From R-RK-3 sp963834945 (GTDB lineage Bacteria > Pseudomonadota > Alphaproteobacteria > Rhizobiales > Rhodomicrobiaceae): 64,000 nucleotides of DNA. Below the pieces are notes generated by a model. That model was not told the origin of the DNA. It did not search any database and saw only the letters and a list, made by a program, of their open reading frames with translations. The stretch is taken from NCBI GenBank assembly GCA_963834945.1, contig CAWIDT010000011.1, positions 124,001 through 188,000 on the forward strand, read 5' to 3'. The position numbers and the translations under genes are program-made. Below are positions 18,374 to 28,339 of the stretch, piece after piece (position 1 is the stretch's first letter; every line of letters begins with the position of its first letter).

Positions 18374-19027
18374 CTTCATGAATCCCCCAATCATCTCAAT
18401 CTCTAATAGCCATGGGGTGCCCCCCAAAAAGCTTGCCCAATCACAAAGAAACCCTACGCGACGAGCGCCGGACATCCCTGCTATCCAAGTCAGCCAGCGG
18501 CGAAACCCCATGTGCCGGCGACCCAAATCTCTACCTTGAAACCGAATTAATCGTTACCGGCTAACAAGGCCTACATAAAATTTGTTAGAGCAAACACCGC
18601 GAGCGGTAAACAACAACCCGGCTCGCACCTCGAATACGACAAGCGCTTGTGGCCGATGCGCAACGAAAATCCACAGGTTTCACGCGATAGTTGCACTGTT
18701 GATGCGATGGGTATTTTCCCGATAGCGCAGCACCAGGCACTTTCATTTTGGATAGCACACCTCACGCCGCGCAGTAATGCGCGATGCCACCGATGTTCTT
18801 TGTAAATAAACAACGTCAAGTTTTATCCACCTTGACTATCGCCGAGCGTGAGTTCGGCAAAAAATGTTTGGATATGCTGCGTAAAATCGCTCGGAATAGG
18901 CCTGCGCATTTTGGCTCGCCGTTTCCGCCTCATTCGCCCCGGCGGCATTGCACCCCTGAGTTACCGCTGGGACTGATTCTCGAATATCCCATCTTGCGAT
19001 TCGGGATTGACTTGCTCGACCGGCGCA
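18374..19027. other. Intergenic region, no gene seen
   Basis: About 650 bp upstream of porin 2. Several short frames exist but none has a ribosome binding site or recognisable protein. It probably carries the porin 2 promoter, which I could not place. Confidence 0.45.
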
Positions 19028-19516
19028 CTATCGGCCGGCTTCAGCCTGCCGCCCCTGTTCAAGCGCGGCGTCGATTTTGCCCAGCATATAGGCCCATTTG
19101 TTGCGCGTATTCTCGACGACCTGCCCTATCAGAGCGCGCAGTTCCTGCAGCATCGCGCAATTCCGGTCGTCACCCATCGCCGTCGGCGACGCCGCACCAG
19201 CCAGAGCCGGCGCGCCCAGTTGCGGCACACGCGCAAGCAGCGATGTGCTGCCCTGGTCGAATTCCGCGATCCTGGCGTCCTGGACGAAAGTCGTCGCCTT
19301 GGCGATGAAATCGGCTTCCGCCCAGCCCTGCCGCGCCTTCAGGAGCTGAAGCTTCTCCTGCAAATTGGCTTTTTGCGAAATGTTCATCGCGGCGAGATCG
19401 GCGCTTGCCTGGCTTACGACCGCGGAAAAGGCATCGCGGCCGCACTCGGCCGCCGCGGCGCTGAAAGCCGTCAATGGAATCAGGAGCAGTGCCGCCGCGC
19501 CCAATCGTAAACGCAT
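19028..19516 (-). CDS. Secreted protein of unknown function
   Basis: 162 aa with a clear Sec signal peptide (MRLRLGAAALLLIPLTAFSAAAA, cut before ECGRDAF). The mature part is mainly helical and carries two cysteines that could bond in the periplasm (ECGRD and DDRNCAML). A proline-free helix SQASADLAAMNISQKANLQE follows the first. It resembles conserved periplasmic hypothetical proteins of Rhizobiales. It lies just downstream of parC on the same strand, about 95 bp apart. Confidence 0.7.
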   Translation of the reverse strand: MRLRLGAAALLLIPLTAFSAAAAECGRDAFSAVVSQASADLAAMNISQKANLQEKLQLLKARQGWAEADFIAKATTFVQDARIAEFDQGSTSLLARVPQLGAPALAGAASPTAMGDDRNCAMLQELRALIGQVVENTRNKWAYMLGKIDAALEQGRQAEAGR

Positions 19517-19611
19517 GTGTCCCCGTCGAACTGCGCCGCTCCGGCTCGCTGAAACCGGCGGCGATGGTTACCAATCGTTAAACCACAACAATATGGGCAA
19601 TCGTCGCCGAA

Positions 19612-21864
19612 TTATGGCAGGTGCAGCCCGGTCATGCCGAAGCGGCTATTCCTGGGGAAGCCTTTCGGTGCCGAAGCGCCGGCCTGGGCGCGCCGGCCCT
19701 GCCAATCCGCAAATTCCGTCATGCGTGCGGACGCGCGGGCCTTCCTGCCAGCGCAGCCCCTCGGAGCTGCGGAAGACCGTGAGGTCGGCAAGGCCGCCAT
19801 CGCGCAGTTTCTGCAAGCGGACGCCGCGCCCGCGGGCAAGCTCGTTCACCTCTTCCAGCGGGAAGATCAATAGCTTACGGTTCTCGCCCAGGCAGGCGAC
19901 GCTATCGCCCTCCGCCGCGACGCAGACGATGGCCATGTCGGGCGGCGAGACCGTCATGATCTGCTTGCCCTTGCGGGTCTGCGCCACCACCTCGTCCTCC
20001 GCGACAACGAACCCGTTTCCGGCCTTGGAGGCAATCAACAGCTTTCTGCCCGGCCTGTGGACAAACAGATCGACGATGTCGCTCGTTTCCTCCAGATCGA
20101 TCATCAGCCGCACCGGCTCGCCATGGCCGCGCCCGCCCGGCAGCGCCGATGCCTCCAATGTGAAGAATTTCCCGTTAGAGGCGAACAGCACCAGCTTGTC
20201 CGTGGACTGCGCCGGAAAGGCGCGACGGAGACCATCGCCGGCCTTGAACTGCACCTTGTCGATATCGTTCTGATGGCCTTTGAGGGCGCGAATCCAACCC
20301 TTTTCGGAGATGATCACCGTCACCGGCTCCTTCTCCACCATCGAATCCTCGACGCTGACATCGATATCGGGCACCCCGGCGAAGCTGGTGCGGCGGCGCC
20401 CGACCTCGGTCGCCTTGCCGAATCGCGCCTTGGTCTCGGTGATCTGCTGGGCAATTCGCTCCCATTGCATGGACATCGGAAGCCAGCAGCGCCACAAGCC
20501 CGCGCTTTTCCGCGGTGAGCTTTTCATGCTCGCCGCGAATCTCGATTTCCTCCAGCTTGCGCAAGGAGCGCAGCCGCATGTTGAGGATCGCCTCGGCCTG
20601 CACATCGGTGAGCATGAAGCGCCGAATCAATTCGGCCTTCGGCTCGTCCTCCTGGCGGATGATGCGAATCACCTCGTCCAGGTTGAGATAGGCGACGAGA
20701 TAGCCTTCCAGCACTTCCAGCCGGTGCTCGATCTGGCGCAGCCGATGTTCGGAGCGGCGCTTCAGCACCACCTTGCGGTGCGACAGCCATTCGGTCAGCG
20801 CCTCGGACAGGCCCAGCACCACCGGCACCTGCCCACGGCTGAGCACGTTCATGTTCAGCGGGATGCGCGTTTCGAGGTCGGTGAGGCGGAAAAGCTGCTC
20901 CATCAGCACCAGCGGATCGACGGTGCGGGCGCGCGGTTCCAGCACCAGCCGCACATCCTCGGCCAATTCGTCCCGGACATCGGCGAGCAGCGGCAGCCGC
21001 TTGGCTTCCAGAAGCTCGGCGATCTTCTCGATCAGCCGTGATTTCTGTACGAGGTACGGAATTTCCGTGACGACGATATTATAGGTGCCGCGTCCGGTTT
21101 CCTCGCGCTCCCAGCGGGCGCGCAGCCGGAACCCGCCGCGCCCGGTGCGGTAGGATTCGATGATGGAGGCGCGATCCTCCACCAGAATGCCGCCGGTCGG
21201 GAAATCCGGGCCGGGCACGAATTCGATGAGCTTTCTCGGCGGGCGCGCGGGGATTGCGAATCAGATAGAGCGCGGCATCGCACAATTCCTCGGCATTATG
21301 CGGCGGGATCGATGTCGCCATGCCGACGGCGATGCCCGAGGAACCATTCGCCAGCAGATTGGGGAAATCAGCCGGCAGGACGACCGGCTCCTTCTCCTCG
21401 CCGTCATAGGTCTCGCGGAAATCGACCGTATCCTCGTCGAGCCCGTCGAGCAGCGCGGCGGCAACCGGCGTCAGCCGCGCCTCGGTGTATCGCATGGCGG
21501 CGGCATTATCGCCGTCGACATTGCCGAAATTGCCCTGGCCGTCGACCAGCGGATAGCGCTGCGCGAAGCTCTGCGCCAGCCGCACCAGCGCGTCATAGAC
21601 CGACTGATCGCCATGCGGGTGATATTTACCGATGACGTCGCCGACGACGCGGGCGCATTTCTTGAAGCCGCCATCCGGGTCGAGCTTCAATTGCCGCATC
21701 GCATGCAGCACGCGCCGGTGCACCGGCTTCAGGCCGTCGCGCACATCGGGCAGCGCCCGGTGCATGATGGTCGACAGCGCATAGGAGAGATAGCGCTCTT
21801 CCAGCGCCTCCCGCAGATTGACCGGCTCGATCGGGGCCGGTTCCAGAATCGTGTTTTCGCCCAT
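19612..21864 (-). CDS. parC: DNA topoisomerase IV subunit A, three frameshifts in this sequence
   Basis: ParC cuts and rejoins DNA during chromosome decatenation together with ParE. About 750 aa after repair, the normal length. The start ALEERYLSYALSTIMHRALPDVRDGLKPVHRR, the catalytic tyrosine in the AAAMRYTEARLTP segment, GMATSIPPHN, and the C-terminal beta-pinwheel (ISEKGWIRALKGH, GKQIMTVSPPDMAIVCVA) are all present. The frame is lost at about 21232-21234 (an extra base in a run of three T, plus strand), about 20471, and about 19723; one base removed at each restores the protein to its end, PKGFPRNSRFGMTGLHLP. An essential gene cannot carry three such breaks, so sequence error is by far the best explanation. 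Confidence 0.88.
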
Positions 21865-21957
21865 GGGCGGACGTTAATGGGAGTCCGCTGGCGGCTCAAG
21901 AGCGAGCTTCAGCATGTGGATTGCCTTGATTCCGCGCCGCTCCCGGCCTATCGCCTA

Positions 21958-22060
21958 GGGCACGATCGGGAAAAGTGGACACCGGTTTTCCAGAAAAATC
22001 GTGCGAAAACAAGGGAATATAGATCATGATCGTTTCCGTTTAAAGCGGATCATGATCTAG
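21958..22060. repeat. Palindromic intergenic repeat, copy A
   Basis: Nested palindrome between parC and the ABA4-like gene: outer arms CACGAT (21961-21966) and ATCGTG (21998-22003), inner arms GGAAAA and TTTTCC around GTGGACACCGG, then GAAAACAA and a second palindrome built on two GATCATGATC blocks. It has the same architecture as the repeats at 46257 and 54772, and partly that at 40620. Confidence 0.7.
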
Positions 22061-22099
22061 TCTGAGTTTGGCCAAGGCTGTTTCAGATCAGAGGAAACG

Positions 22100-22528
22100 A
22101 TGACACCGGAACTGGTGTTCAACACCGCGAATGTCCTCGCCCTCTTCGGATGGCTGGTGCTGGCATTCCTACCCTCCAACCGGGCGCTGGTGGAGGGCGT
22201 CGCGCGCGGCTTGGTGCCGGCGCTGCTGTCGGCCGCCTATGCGGTGATTATCATCCCGGTCATCTTCGGCGGCGGGTTCGGTTCGCTGGGATCGCTTGCG
22301 GGCATTGCGGGAACGCTGGGGCAGCCATGGCTGCTGGTCGCCGGCTGGCTGCATTATCTGGCCTTCGACCTGCTGGTGGGCAGTTGGGAAGTCACCACGG
22401 CACGCGACGAAGGCATTTCGCATTATGCGGTGCTGCCCTGCCTTCTTTTCACGTTCTTCCTCGGCCCGATCGGTTTTCTCGCCTTTCTGGTCCTGCGCTT
22501 GACGATGCGGCGGCGCACGGCGGAGTGA
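22100..22528 (+). CDS. ABA4-like membrane protein
   Basis: 142 aa with four hydrophobic helices; the family (DUF4281) is named after plant ABA4. HYLAFDLLVGSWEVTTARDEGISHYAVLPCLLFTFFLGPIGFL is the conserved core (given here in short form: the FDLLVGSWE block and the GPIGFL block). GAGGAAACG sits before the ATG at 22100. Biochemical role in bacteria unknown. The end of this gene overlaps, tail to tail, the long C-terminal tail of the ion channel gene on the other strand. Confidence 0.82.
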   Translation: MTPELVFNTANVLALFGWLVLAFLPSNRALVEGVARGLVPALLSAAYAVIIIPVIFGGGFGSLGSLAGIAGTLGQPWLLVAGWLHYLAFDLLVGSWEVTTARDEGISHYAVLPCLLFTFFLGPIGFLAFLVLRLTMRRRTAE

Positions 22529-22946
22529 TCGTCGGCACGTCGGAAACGCGACAGGAAATCCACCAGCACCGCGGTGGTCAGCCCGAAGATCAGCAGCCCG
22601 TTCGCCGCCATCATGCCGGACAGGATGCGCCACTGCTTGTCCAGCACGATGTCGCCATAGCCCAGCGTTGTGAACGACACGAGGGCGAAATACATTGACG
22701 GCTCGGGTTCATGGAAGACGCCCAGCCACATCAGGCACAAGGCCCATAGCCAGACGCTGAGGCTGATGGACATGAGCAGCAGCAACGTCATACCCAGAAG
22801 CAGCGACGTAAAGCGGAGCAGGCTGCCATGCTTGCCGGGCCACAGATGCTCGCGCTGCAACTGAGTTCGAACGCGGTCGTGACCCCGATATGGATGAAGA
22901 TCGCCGCTACGATGATCGCCGATCCGATCAGCAATTGCATGGTCAT
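22423..22946 (-). CDS. Two-TM potassium channel-type protein, frameshifted in this sequence
   Basis: Ion channel of about 170 aa with the pore-loop selectivity filter SFTTLGYGD between two transmembrane helices (TSLLLGMTLLLLMSIS before it, MMAANGLLIFGLTTAVLV after it). An earlier helix starts at MTMQLLIGSAIIVAAIFIHI, giving three helices in all. The frame breaks at about 22860-22865, between TTAFEL and QREHLWPGK; this is the one break in the window that needs an added base (or two removed). The last 35 residues are basic and overlap the ABA4-like gene on the other strand by about 105 bp, so the true stop may be earlier. It starts about 36 bp after recO. Confidence 0.7.
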
Positions 22947-22982
22947 GGGCTATGTCCGGCTCAGGTTCAAATCCGGGCTGTT

Positions 22983-23731
22983 CTATTGGGTTTTGGCTGG
23001 ATGCGCTATGATCGTGCGCGAGAACAGGCGCAGAAACTCTTGTCGGGCCGGCGAGATCGGCGCGTTGCGGGGGGAAAATACGTGCTCCTGGAGGAAGTGA
23101 GCCGGTGAGCGCGAAGCCGTCCTCGATTTCCTCCGGCGAAACGGCGGCGCTGCCTGAGCGCAGGAATGCCGGCAGCCGCAGCAGCCGGTCCTTATAGGGC
23201 TCGCCTGGCTCCGCCGAAACCGCGCCGCCGGATTTCGGCGAGACATAGGCGAGGTCTTCGCGCACGCCCGTCGCGGCGCAGCGCTCCAGATCGAGCCCGA
23301 CGCCCAACTCGGACAAGCAGCCGCAGCTCGAAGCGCACCAGCAATTGCGGCCACAGCAGCGGCTCGTCCAGATGATCCAGCATCAGCGCCGCGACATCGA
23401 ACAATCCGGGATGCGGATCGCGCTCGGCGAGGAGCGCGGCGAGACTGGCGAGCGCACCGATGCCTGCGAGCGCCAGCCGGTCGTCAAGCGCTCGCGCCGC
23501 ATGCGGCCGGTCGAGCTCAACGGTGAAAAAGCCCAGATGCTCCGACAGCCGCGCCCGCCATTCGACCTTGAGCAGATTGCCGGTCTGCAGCGCCGGCCTG
23601 ATGCGGCGCGATCGTCCGCCACGCACCAGCCCCGCATGCCGCCCATGCTCGCGCGTGAACAGATCGAGCACCGCACTCGTCTCGCCATGCGGGCGCGCAT
23701 GCAGAACGATGCCGCTGTCGATCCAATCCAT
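22983..23731 (-). CDS. recO: DNA repair protein RecO, two frameshifts in this sequence
   Basis: RecO loads RecA with RecR during gap repair. About 248 aa after repair. The start MDWIDSGIVLHARPHGETSA, LFTREHGRHAGLVRGG, the SELGVGLDLERCAATG segment and the final LFSRTIIAHPAKTQ are family features. The frame breaks at about 23314 (extra base before SELGVG) and about 23100 (extra base before HFLQEHVFSPRN). In alphaproteobacteria recO usually follows era directly. Here the 2TM-beta/nucleoside hydrolase pair and two plus-strand genes sit between them. Confidence 0.85.
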
Positions 23732-23799
23732 GATTGAGAGTCGCCGGAAAACTGGGCTAATGCCAGGGAATTCATATCGGATGGCGCGGGTGAGCTGCC

Positions 23800-24426
23800 T
23801 TGATCTCAACATTCGTCTACTGGCTGGATATTATCGGCGTGGCCGTCTTCGCCGCGACCGGCGCGCTTGCCGCCAGCCGCAAGCAGATGGACCTGATCGG
23901 CTTCGGACTGCTCGCCACCCTGACCGGCGTCGGCGGCGGCACGCTGCGCGACCTCATCCTCGGGCGGCCGGTTTTCTGGCTGCTCGACCAGACCTATCTG
24001 GCGATCTGTCTCGGCGTGGCGACCGCGTGTTTCTTCGCGGCGCATCTCGTCCAGCGGCGCTACCCGGTGCTGCTTTGGCTGGACGCGATCGGGCTTGCCG
24101 CTTACGGGGTGCTGGGCGCGCATGTCGCGCTCGAAGCCGGCGCGGGCGCGATTGTCGCGGCGGTGCTCGGCGTCATCACCGCGACCTTCGGCGGCTTGAT
24201 GCGCGATGTGGTCAGCCAGGAAACGCCGCTGATCCTGAAGCAGGAGCTTTACGCGACGGCGGCGCTATGCTCGGCTGTGGTGTATCTGGGCGCGCGAGGG
24301 CTGCATGTCGCACCGACGCTGGGCGCGGCTCTCGCCGTCGCCGCCGGCTTCGCCCTGCGCGCCGCCGCAATCCGCTATGGCCTGGCGCTGCCCCGCTATC
24401 GCCCGCGCGAAGGGCGGCCCTATTGA
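23800..24426 (+). CDS. Trimeric intracellular cation channel family protein
   Basis: 208-aa integral membrane protein of the UPF0126/TRIC family, potassium-permeable channels with seven helices arranged as two inverted repeats. The glycine motifs of both halves are visible: TGVGGGTLRDLILGRPVFWL in the first and TATFGGLMRDVVSQETPLIL in the second. The likely start is the TTG at 23800, since no in-frame ATG precedes the first helix. Divergent from recO. A GNAT gene follows 22 bp later on the same strand. Confidence 0.88.
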   Translation: MISTFVYWLDIIGVAVFAATGALAASRKQMDLIGFGLLATLTGVGGGTLRDLILGRPVFWLLDQTYLAICLGVATACFFAAHLVQRRYPVLLWLDAIGLAAYGVLGAHVALEAGAGAIVAAVLGVITATFGGLMRDVVSQETPLILKQELYATAALCSAVVYLGARGLHVAPTLGAALAVAAGFALRAAAIRYGLALPRYRPREGRPY

Positions 24427-24448
24427 GACGCGGCGGCAGAGGAACCAC

Positions 24449-24973
24449 ATGGCGCATCCAGACCTGCTGATCCGAACCGCGGCGTCAGCCGATGTTCCCG
24501 AGATCGCGCGCATCCATGTCGCCTCGTGGCGGGACGCCTATCGCGGTGCCATTCCCGATGCGGTCATCGACGCTCGCACCGTCGAAGGCGCGATCGAGAT
24601 GTGGCAAGCGAATCTGGCCAAATTCCCCGGAAACCTTACCATCGCGCAAGCGCCGGACGCGCGGATCGCGGGCTTCTCCTGCGCCGGCCCGATCACGAAC
24701 GCCGAGCGGAGCGGACCATACGAATTCGAGGTCTACGCCCTGCACGTCCGCCCCGATATGCGGCGGCACGGCGTCGGCGCCGCCTTGCTGCGCGATGCCA
24801 TGCGGCGCGCGCTGGACGACCTCCACCTGCGCTCGATGATCGTGTGGACTTTGGAAGACCTGCGCCTGTCCTGCCGCTTCTACGAGCGCGAAGGGGGTGC
24901 GGTGGTGAAGCATGGGAAGTGGGAAGTCGGCGGCGTCACGCTGCCGGAGGTGGCGTATGGGTGGACCTGGTAG
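24449..24973 (+). CDS. GNAT family N-acetyltransferase
   Basis: 174 aa from MAHPDLLIRTAASADVPEIA, with GAGGA 5 nt before the ATG. Acetyl-CoA binding motif A is VRPDMRRHGVGAALLRDAMRRA (short form: R-R-H-G-V-G-A). The C-terminal CRFYEREGGAVV is the usual alpha4 segment. Substrate unknown. Probably cotranscribed with the TRIC gene. Confidence 0.88.
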   Translation: MAHPDLLIRTAASADVPEIARIHVASWRDAYRGAIPDAVIDARTVEGAIEMWQANLAKFPGNLTIAQAPDARIAGFSCAGPITNAERSGPYEFEVYALHVRPDMRRHGVGAALLRDAMRRALDDLHLRSMIVWTLEDLRLSCRFYEREGGAVVKHGKWEVGGVTLPEVAYGWTW

Positions 24974-24979
24974 CGGCGG

Positions 24980-25960
24980 TCAGGCGCGGGGGCCGGTCTG
25001 GCCGCCCGCCGCGAACTGCCTCGCGAAGTCCCGCAGCGAGATGTCGGTGTTGAACAGCTCCCTCACCGGCTTGAGACTGCCGCCCAGGCAGACGCGCACC
25101 CGGCTGTGCGGGTTGAGGCCCTTGACGATCAGCCGCCCGCGCTGGTCCTGGTCCGCGCAGGCCTCGATATCCAATCCCACCCCGACGAACCGGCCGGGAA
25201 ACAGGCTCACCAGCAGCGCGATGCTGTCATGCGGAAAACAGCCGTCGATCCCGTCCCAGTCGACATATCGCGCCATGTAGAACTCGTGCGCCGGAATGAG
25301 AATGTCGGCGACCGGGCCGAGCTTTTTGAGGCGCGGGAGGTTTCGCCGCTCGAACACGACCTTGCGGCACAGGTCGAGCGGCACGATCGTCACCGGCACG
25401 CCCGACGCGATCACCTCGTTGAATGCGCCGGGGTCGCAATGGAGATTGAATTCGGCCCATTGCGTGACGTTGCCGATGTCGAAGACGCTCGCGCTCATCA
25501 GCGTCACGCTCTCGACGCTTGCGGGACCGATGGCCTCTATCAGGCGGGGGATGTTGGTCGCGGGACCGATGCCGAGCAGGCGGACTTTCCCAGTCTCCCG
25601 TGAGCCGCGCAGTCTGGCAAGCAGCGCATCGAGCGGAGCCGTATTGATCGTCAGCGCCGGCGATGACGCCGACGCGCCGCCGAGTCCATCAGAGCCGTGC
25701 ACATGGGTGGCGTCGGTGGTAAAGCCGTCCGAGGCGCGCGCCGCGCCCTCCCATACAACGGCGCCGGCCATGCCGATGCGGCTCGCGATCAGAGCAAGGT
25801 TTCGCGCCGCTTGGGCCGTCCCGACATTCCCGAAAACGCTGGTCAGTATAATATCGCCCGGGTCGACCCACTCCGCCGCGAGTGCGACGGCAAGCGCGTC
25901 ATCGACGCCGCCATCGCTGTCGATGAGCAACGAGCCTCTGGGCGGTGCCGCGTCAGACAT
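24980..25960 (-). CDS. Nucleoside hydrolase (IUNH family)
   Basis: 326 aa. The N-terminal DSDGGVDDALA (14-24) provides the calcium-binding aspartates of inosine/uridine-preferring nucleoside hydrolases. HVHGSDGLGG, EFNLHCDP and FPHDSIAL supply the other conserved sites. The family splits the N-glycosidic bond of ribonucleosides. The start ATG at 25960 overlaps the stop of the upstream 2TM protein by 8 bp (ATGTCTGA), so the two are translated from one transcript. Salvage is the default role, but the partner is not a salvage gene. Confidence 0.9.
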   Translation of the reverse strand: MSDAAPPRGSLLIDSDGGVDDALAVALAAEWVDPGDIILTSVFGNVGTAQAARNLALIASRIGMAGAVVWEGAARASDGFTTDATHVHGSDGLGGASASSPALTINTAPLDALLARLRGSRETGKVRLLGIGPATNIPRLIEAIGPASVESVTLMSASVFDIGNVTQWAEFNLHCDPGAFNEVIASGVPVTIVPLDLCRKVVFERRNLPRLKKLGPVADILIPAHEFYMARYVDWDGIDGCFPHDSIALLVSLFPGRFVGVGLDIEACADQDQRGRLIVKGLNPHSRVRVCLGGSLKPVRELFNTDISLRDFARQFAAGGQTGPRA

Positions 25961-26648
25961 TGCTCTCTTCTTTCGTTACGAGTTCCACCAGCGCCTTCAC
26001 GGTTGAAGGCTGCAGCCGGGTCTGGCGCGTGGTAATCCCCGCTTTCGACCAGTCCGCTTCGTTGATCCGATAGAATTGAATGCTGGTGGCGAAAGGCTTG
26101 TCCTCATAGTCGAGATCGGTCAAGCGCCCCGGAAATTTCGCCCGAAGATCGATGTCCTTCACGCCCTGATGTTCACCCCAATAGAGGACGGAGAGCACAT
26201 TGCCTTCCTTGGTGACATTGACGCCGTCGAGGCGTTTCGACCGGCCCTTGAACACCCAGAATTGCGAGAGCGGATCGAAACAGATATCGAAGCTGCTCCA
26301 GGTCGCTCTGGCCGAACAGTCTCGATCGTAAGCGGTTCCCTCGTAGATCCAGCCGCGTGAATAGCCTTTCGGGCGGATGTGCGACACGCTCCATGGACGC
26401 TCCCATTCGGGGCTCTCCTTGCCGACCCGCTGCAGCCAAAATCCTTCCAGATCCGAATAGGGGTAGAGCCTCTTTCTGAAGATGACCGTCAGGGGCGACT
26501 TAAAGGCAATCCACTCTAGCAAGAGATAAGTGAGCAGGGAAAGGCTGCCGAAAATGAGAACTGAGTAACCGCCTGGATAAATACTAATGGCGAAGCTGAA
26601 CAGGACGGTCACGATCGCGACAATCACGCCTCTCGTAACATCAACCAT
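25953..26648 (-). CDS. Two-TM, beta-strand-rich membrane protein (Cap15-like architecture)
   Basis: 231 aa. Two helices at about 5-23 and 27-46, joined by a very short turn (YPGG), then a domain of alternating short strands beginning LEGFWLQRVG and including WIYEGTAYD, SFDICFDPLSQFWVFKG and GNVLSVLYWGEH. The architecture (two helices plus beta-rich barrel-like domain) is that of the SMODS-associated 2TM-beta effectors such as Cap15, but no diagnostic motif proves homology. GGGGAGG lies 5 nt before the ATG. It is translationally coupled to the nucleoside hydrolase and inserted between era and recO. No cyclic-nucleotide synthase nearby. Confidence 0.6.
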   Translation of the reverse strand: MVDVTRGVIVAIVTVLFSFAISIYPGGYSVLIFGSLSLLTYLLLEWIAFKSPLTVIFRKRLYPYSDLEGFWLQRVGKESPEWERPWSVSHIRPKGYSRGWIYEGTAYDRDCSARATWSSFDICFDPLSQFWVFKGRSKRLDGVNVTKEGNVLSVLYWGEHQGVKDIDLRAKFPGRLTDLDYEDKPFATSIQFYRINEADWSKAGITTRQTRLQPSTVKALVELVTKEESNV

Positions 26649-26690
26649 GCTGACCTCCCCCGCATAGCCATGGATGGGGAGATGTAAGCT

Positions 26691-27633
26691 TCAACCCTTG
26701 GGATAGTCCAGCCCGATCTCGCGGTAGCGCTCGGGGTCGTCGCCCCATTTTTCGCGCACCTTGACGAACAGGAACAGGTGCACCTTCACGCCGAGCGCCT
26801 CGGCAATCTCGGTGCGGGCGCTCATCGAGATCGCCTTGATGGTGGCGCCGCCCGCGCCCAGCACGATCTTCTTCTGGCTTTCGCGCTCGACATAGAGGGT
26901 CTGCTCGATGCGGGCGCTGCCGTCCTTCAGCGTCTTCCAGTCGGTGGTCTCGACGGTGGAGGCGTAGGGCAATTCGTCATGCAGGCGCTGATAGAGCTTT
27001 TCGCGCGTCACCTCGGCGGCCCAATGGCGCTGCGGCGCGTCGCTGATCTGGTCGTCGGGATAGAGCCATGGCCCCGGCGGCACGCGATCCGCCAGGTAGG
27101 CCTTGAGGTCGCGGACGCCGTCGCCGGTCTCGGCCGAGATCATGAAGGTCTTGTCGAAATGGCCGATAAGCCGCGCCCTGCTCGGCCAGCTTGAACAGCT
27201 TGGGCCGTTCCTCGCGGGGAATGCGGTCCACCTTGTTCAGCGCCAGCGCCACCGGCATTTTCAGCGATTTGGAGCCTTCCAGGATCGCCTCGGCCTCCTC
27301 CTCGATGCCCTTGGCGGCATCCACCACGATGACGACCGCGTCCGCCTCGCGCGCGCCGCCCCAGGCCGCGTCCACCATCGCCCGGTCGAGCCGCCGCTTC
27401 GGGCGGAAAATGCCGGGCGTATCGACGAGGATGATCTGGCTGGCGCCTGCGATGGCGATGCCGCGGATCTGCGCGCGCGTCGTCTGCACCTTGTGCGAGA
27501 CGATGGAAACCTTCACGCCGACAAGCGCATTGGTGAGCGTCGATTTGCCGGCATTCGGCGCTCCGATGATGCCGACGAAGCCGCAGCGCGTTTCGCCGCC
27601 GGCTTCCGCTGCGGGGGGCGCGGCGTCGGTCAT
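26691..27633 (-). CDS. era: GTPase Era, frameshifted in this sequence
   Basis: Ribosome-assembly GTPase that binds the 3' end of 16S rRNA; 313 aa after repair. G1 GAPNAGKST, G3 DTPGIF, G4 NKVD and the C-terminal KH domain (GAGGATIKAISMSARTEIAE) are present. The frame breaks at 27176-27178, a run of three C on the plus strand; removing one restores EQARLIGHFDKTFMISAETG. The ATG at 27633 overlaps the rnc stop (ATGA). Essential in most bacteria, so the break is surely a sequence error. Confidence 0.92.
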
Positions 27634-28338
27634 CGTGCCACGTCCCAGACGCCTTCGCGGATCAGCATCGCGGTTGCGGCGCCCTGTTCGGCCGCCCGCC
27701 GGGAAGCACCCTTGCCGCGCGCCGGCTCGAAACCGTCCACCCGCACCTCATAGACGAAGACCGGCGCGTGATCGGGGCCGGATGCGGCGATTTTCAGATA
27801 GCGCGGCAGCTTCGTCTCGCCGCCCCTGCCCTGCACCCATTCCTGCAGCGCGGTCTTCGCGTCGAGCGGAATGGCGGCGACTTCGGCGGCGCGGCGCGCC
27901 CAGAAACTGGTGACCACCTGCTTCACCGGCTCCCAGCCGCCGTCGAGATAGATCGCCCCGAGCAGCGCCTCGCAACTATCGGCAAGGATGGTGCGCTTGC
28001 GGCGGCCGCCAGCCAGCGCCTCGCTGTCGCCCAGCGTGATATAGGGGCCGAGCTGCAGCTCCTCGGCGACGTCGGCGCAGGTCTCCTTGCGCACCAGGCT
28101 GTTGAAGCGGCGCGCCAGCTCGCCTTCCGCTGCGTCCGGAAAGCACTGGAACAGATGCTCGGCCATCGCCAGCCCGAGCACGCGGTCGCCGAGAAATTCC
28201 AGCCGCTCGTAATTGGCGATGGCCTTTCTGCCCATGCGCGGCGCTGGCGTGAGTCAGCGCCTCATTCAGCATCATCATGTTGCGGAAGCGGTAGCCGATC
28301 CGCTCTTGAAGCTGGGTAAGGCTTGGGCGGCTGGCCAC
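27630..28338 (-). CDS. rnc: Ribonuclease III, frameshifted in this sequence
   Basis: Double-strand RNA nuclease for rRNA and mRNA processing, about 235 aa after repair. The catalytic signature NYERLEFLGDRVLG, the second acidic site DSCEALLGAIYLDGG, and the C-terminal dsRBD (TALQEWVQGRG ... GKGASRRAAEQGAATAML) are present. Start GTG at 28338, 1 bp after the lepB stop. The frame breaks at about 28232-28245, between ALTHASAA and MGRKAIANYERLE; one extra base explains it. Confidence 0.9.
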
Positions 28339-28339
28339 G

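Noticed and set aside
19612..21864. Programmed frameshifting in parC
   Set aside because: Three unrelated positions, no slippery heptamer or stimulator pattern, and the same insertion bias as in neighbouring genes.
22955..22985. GGTTCAAATCC, resembling a tRNA T-loop
   Set aside because: Flanking arms do not pair and no acceptor or anticodon arm can be built; it lies at the recO/channel junction.
25953..26648. Complete CBASS system around the 2TM-beta protein
   Set aside because: No CD-NTase, Cap2/Cap3 or HORMA gene in the neighbourhood; only the effector-like architecture is present.
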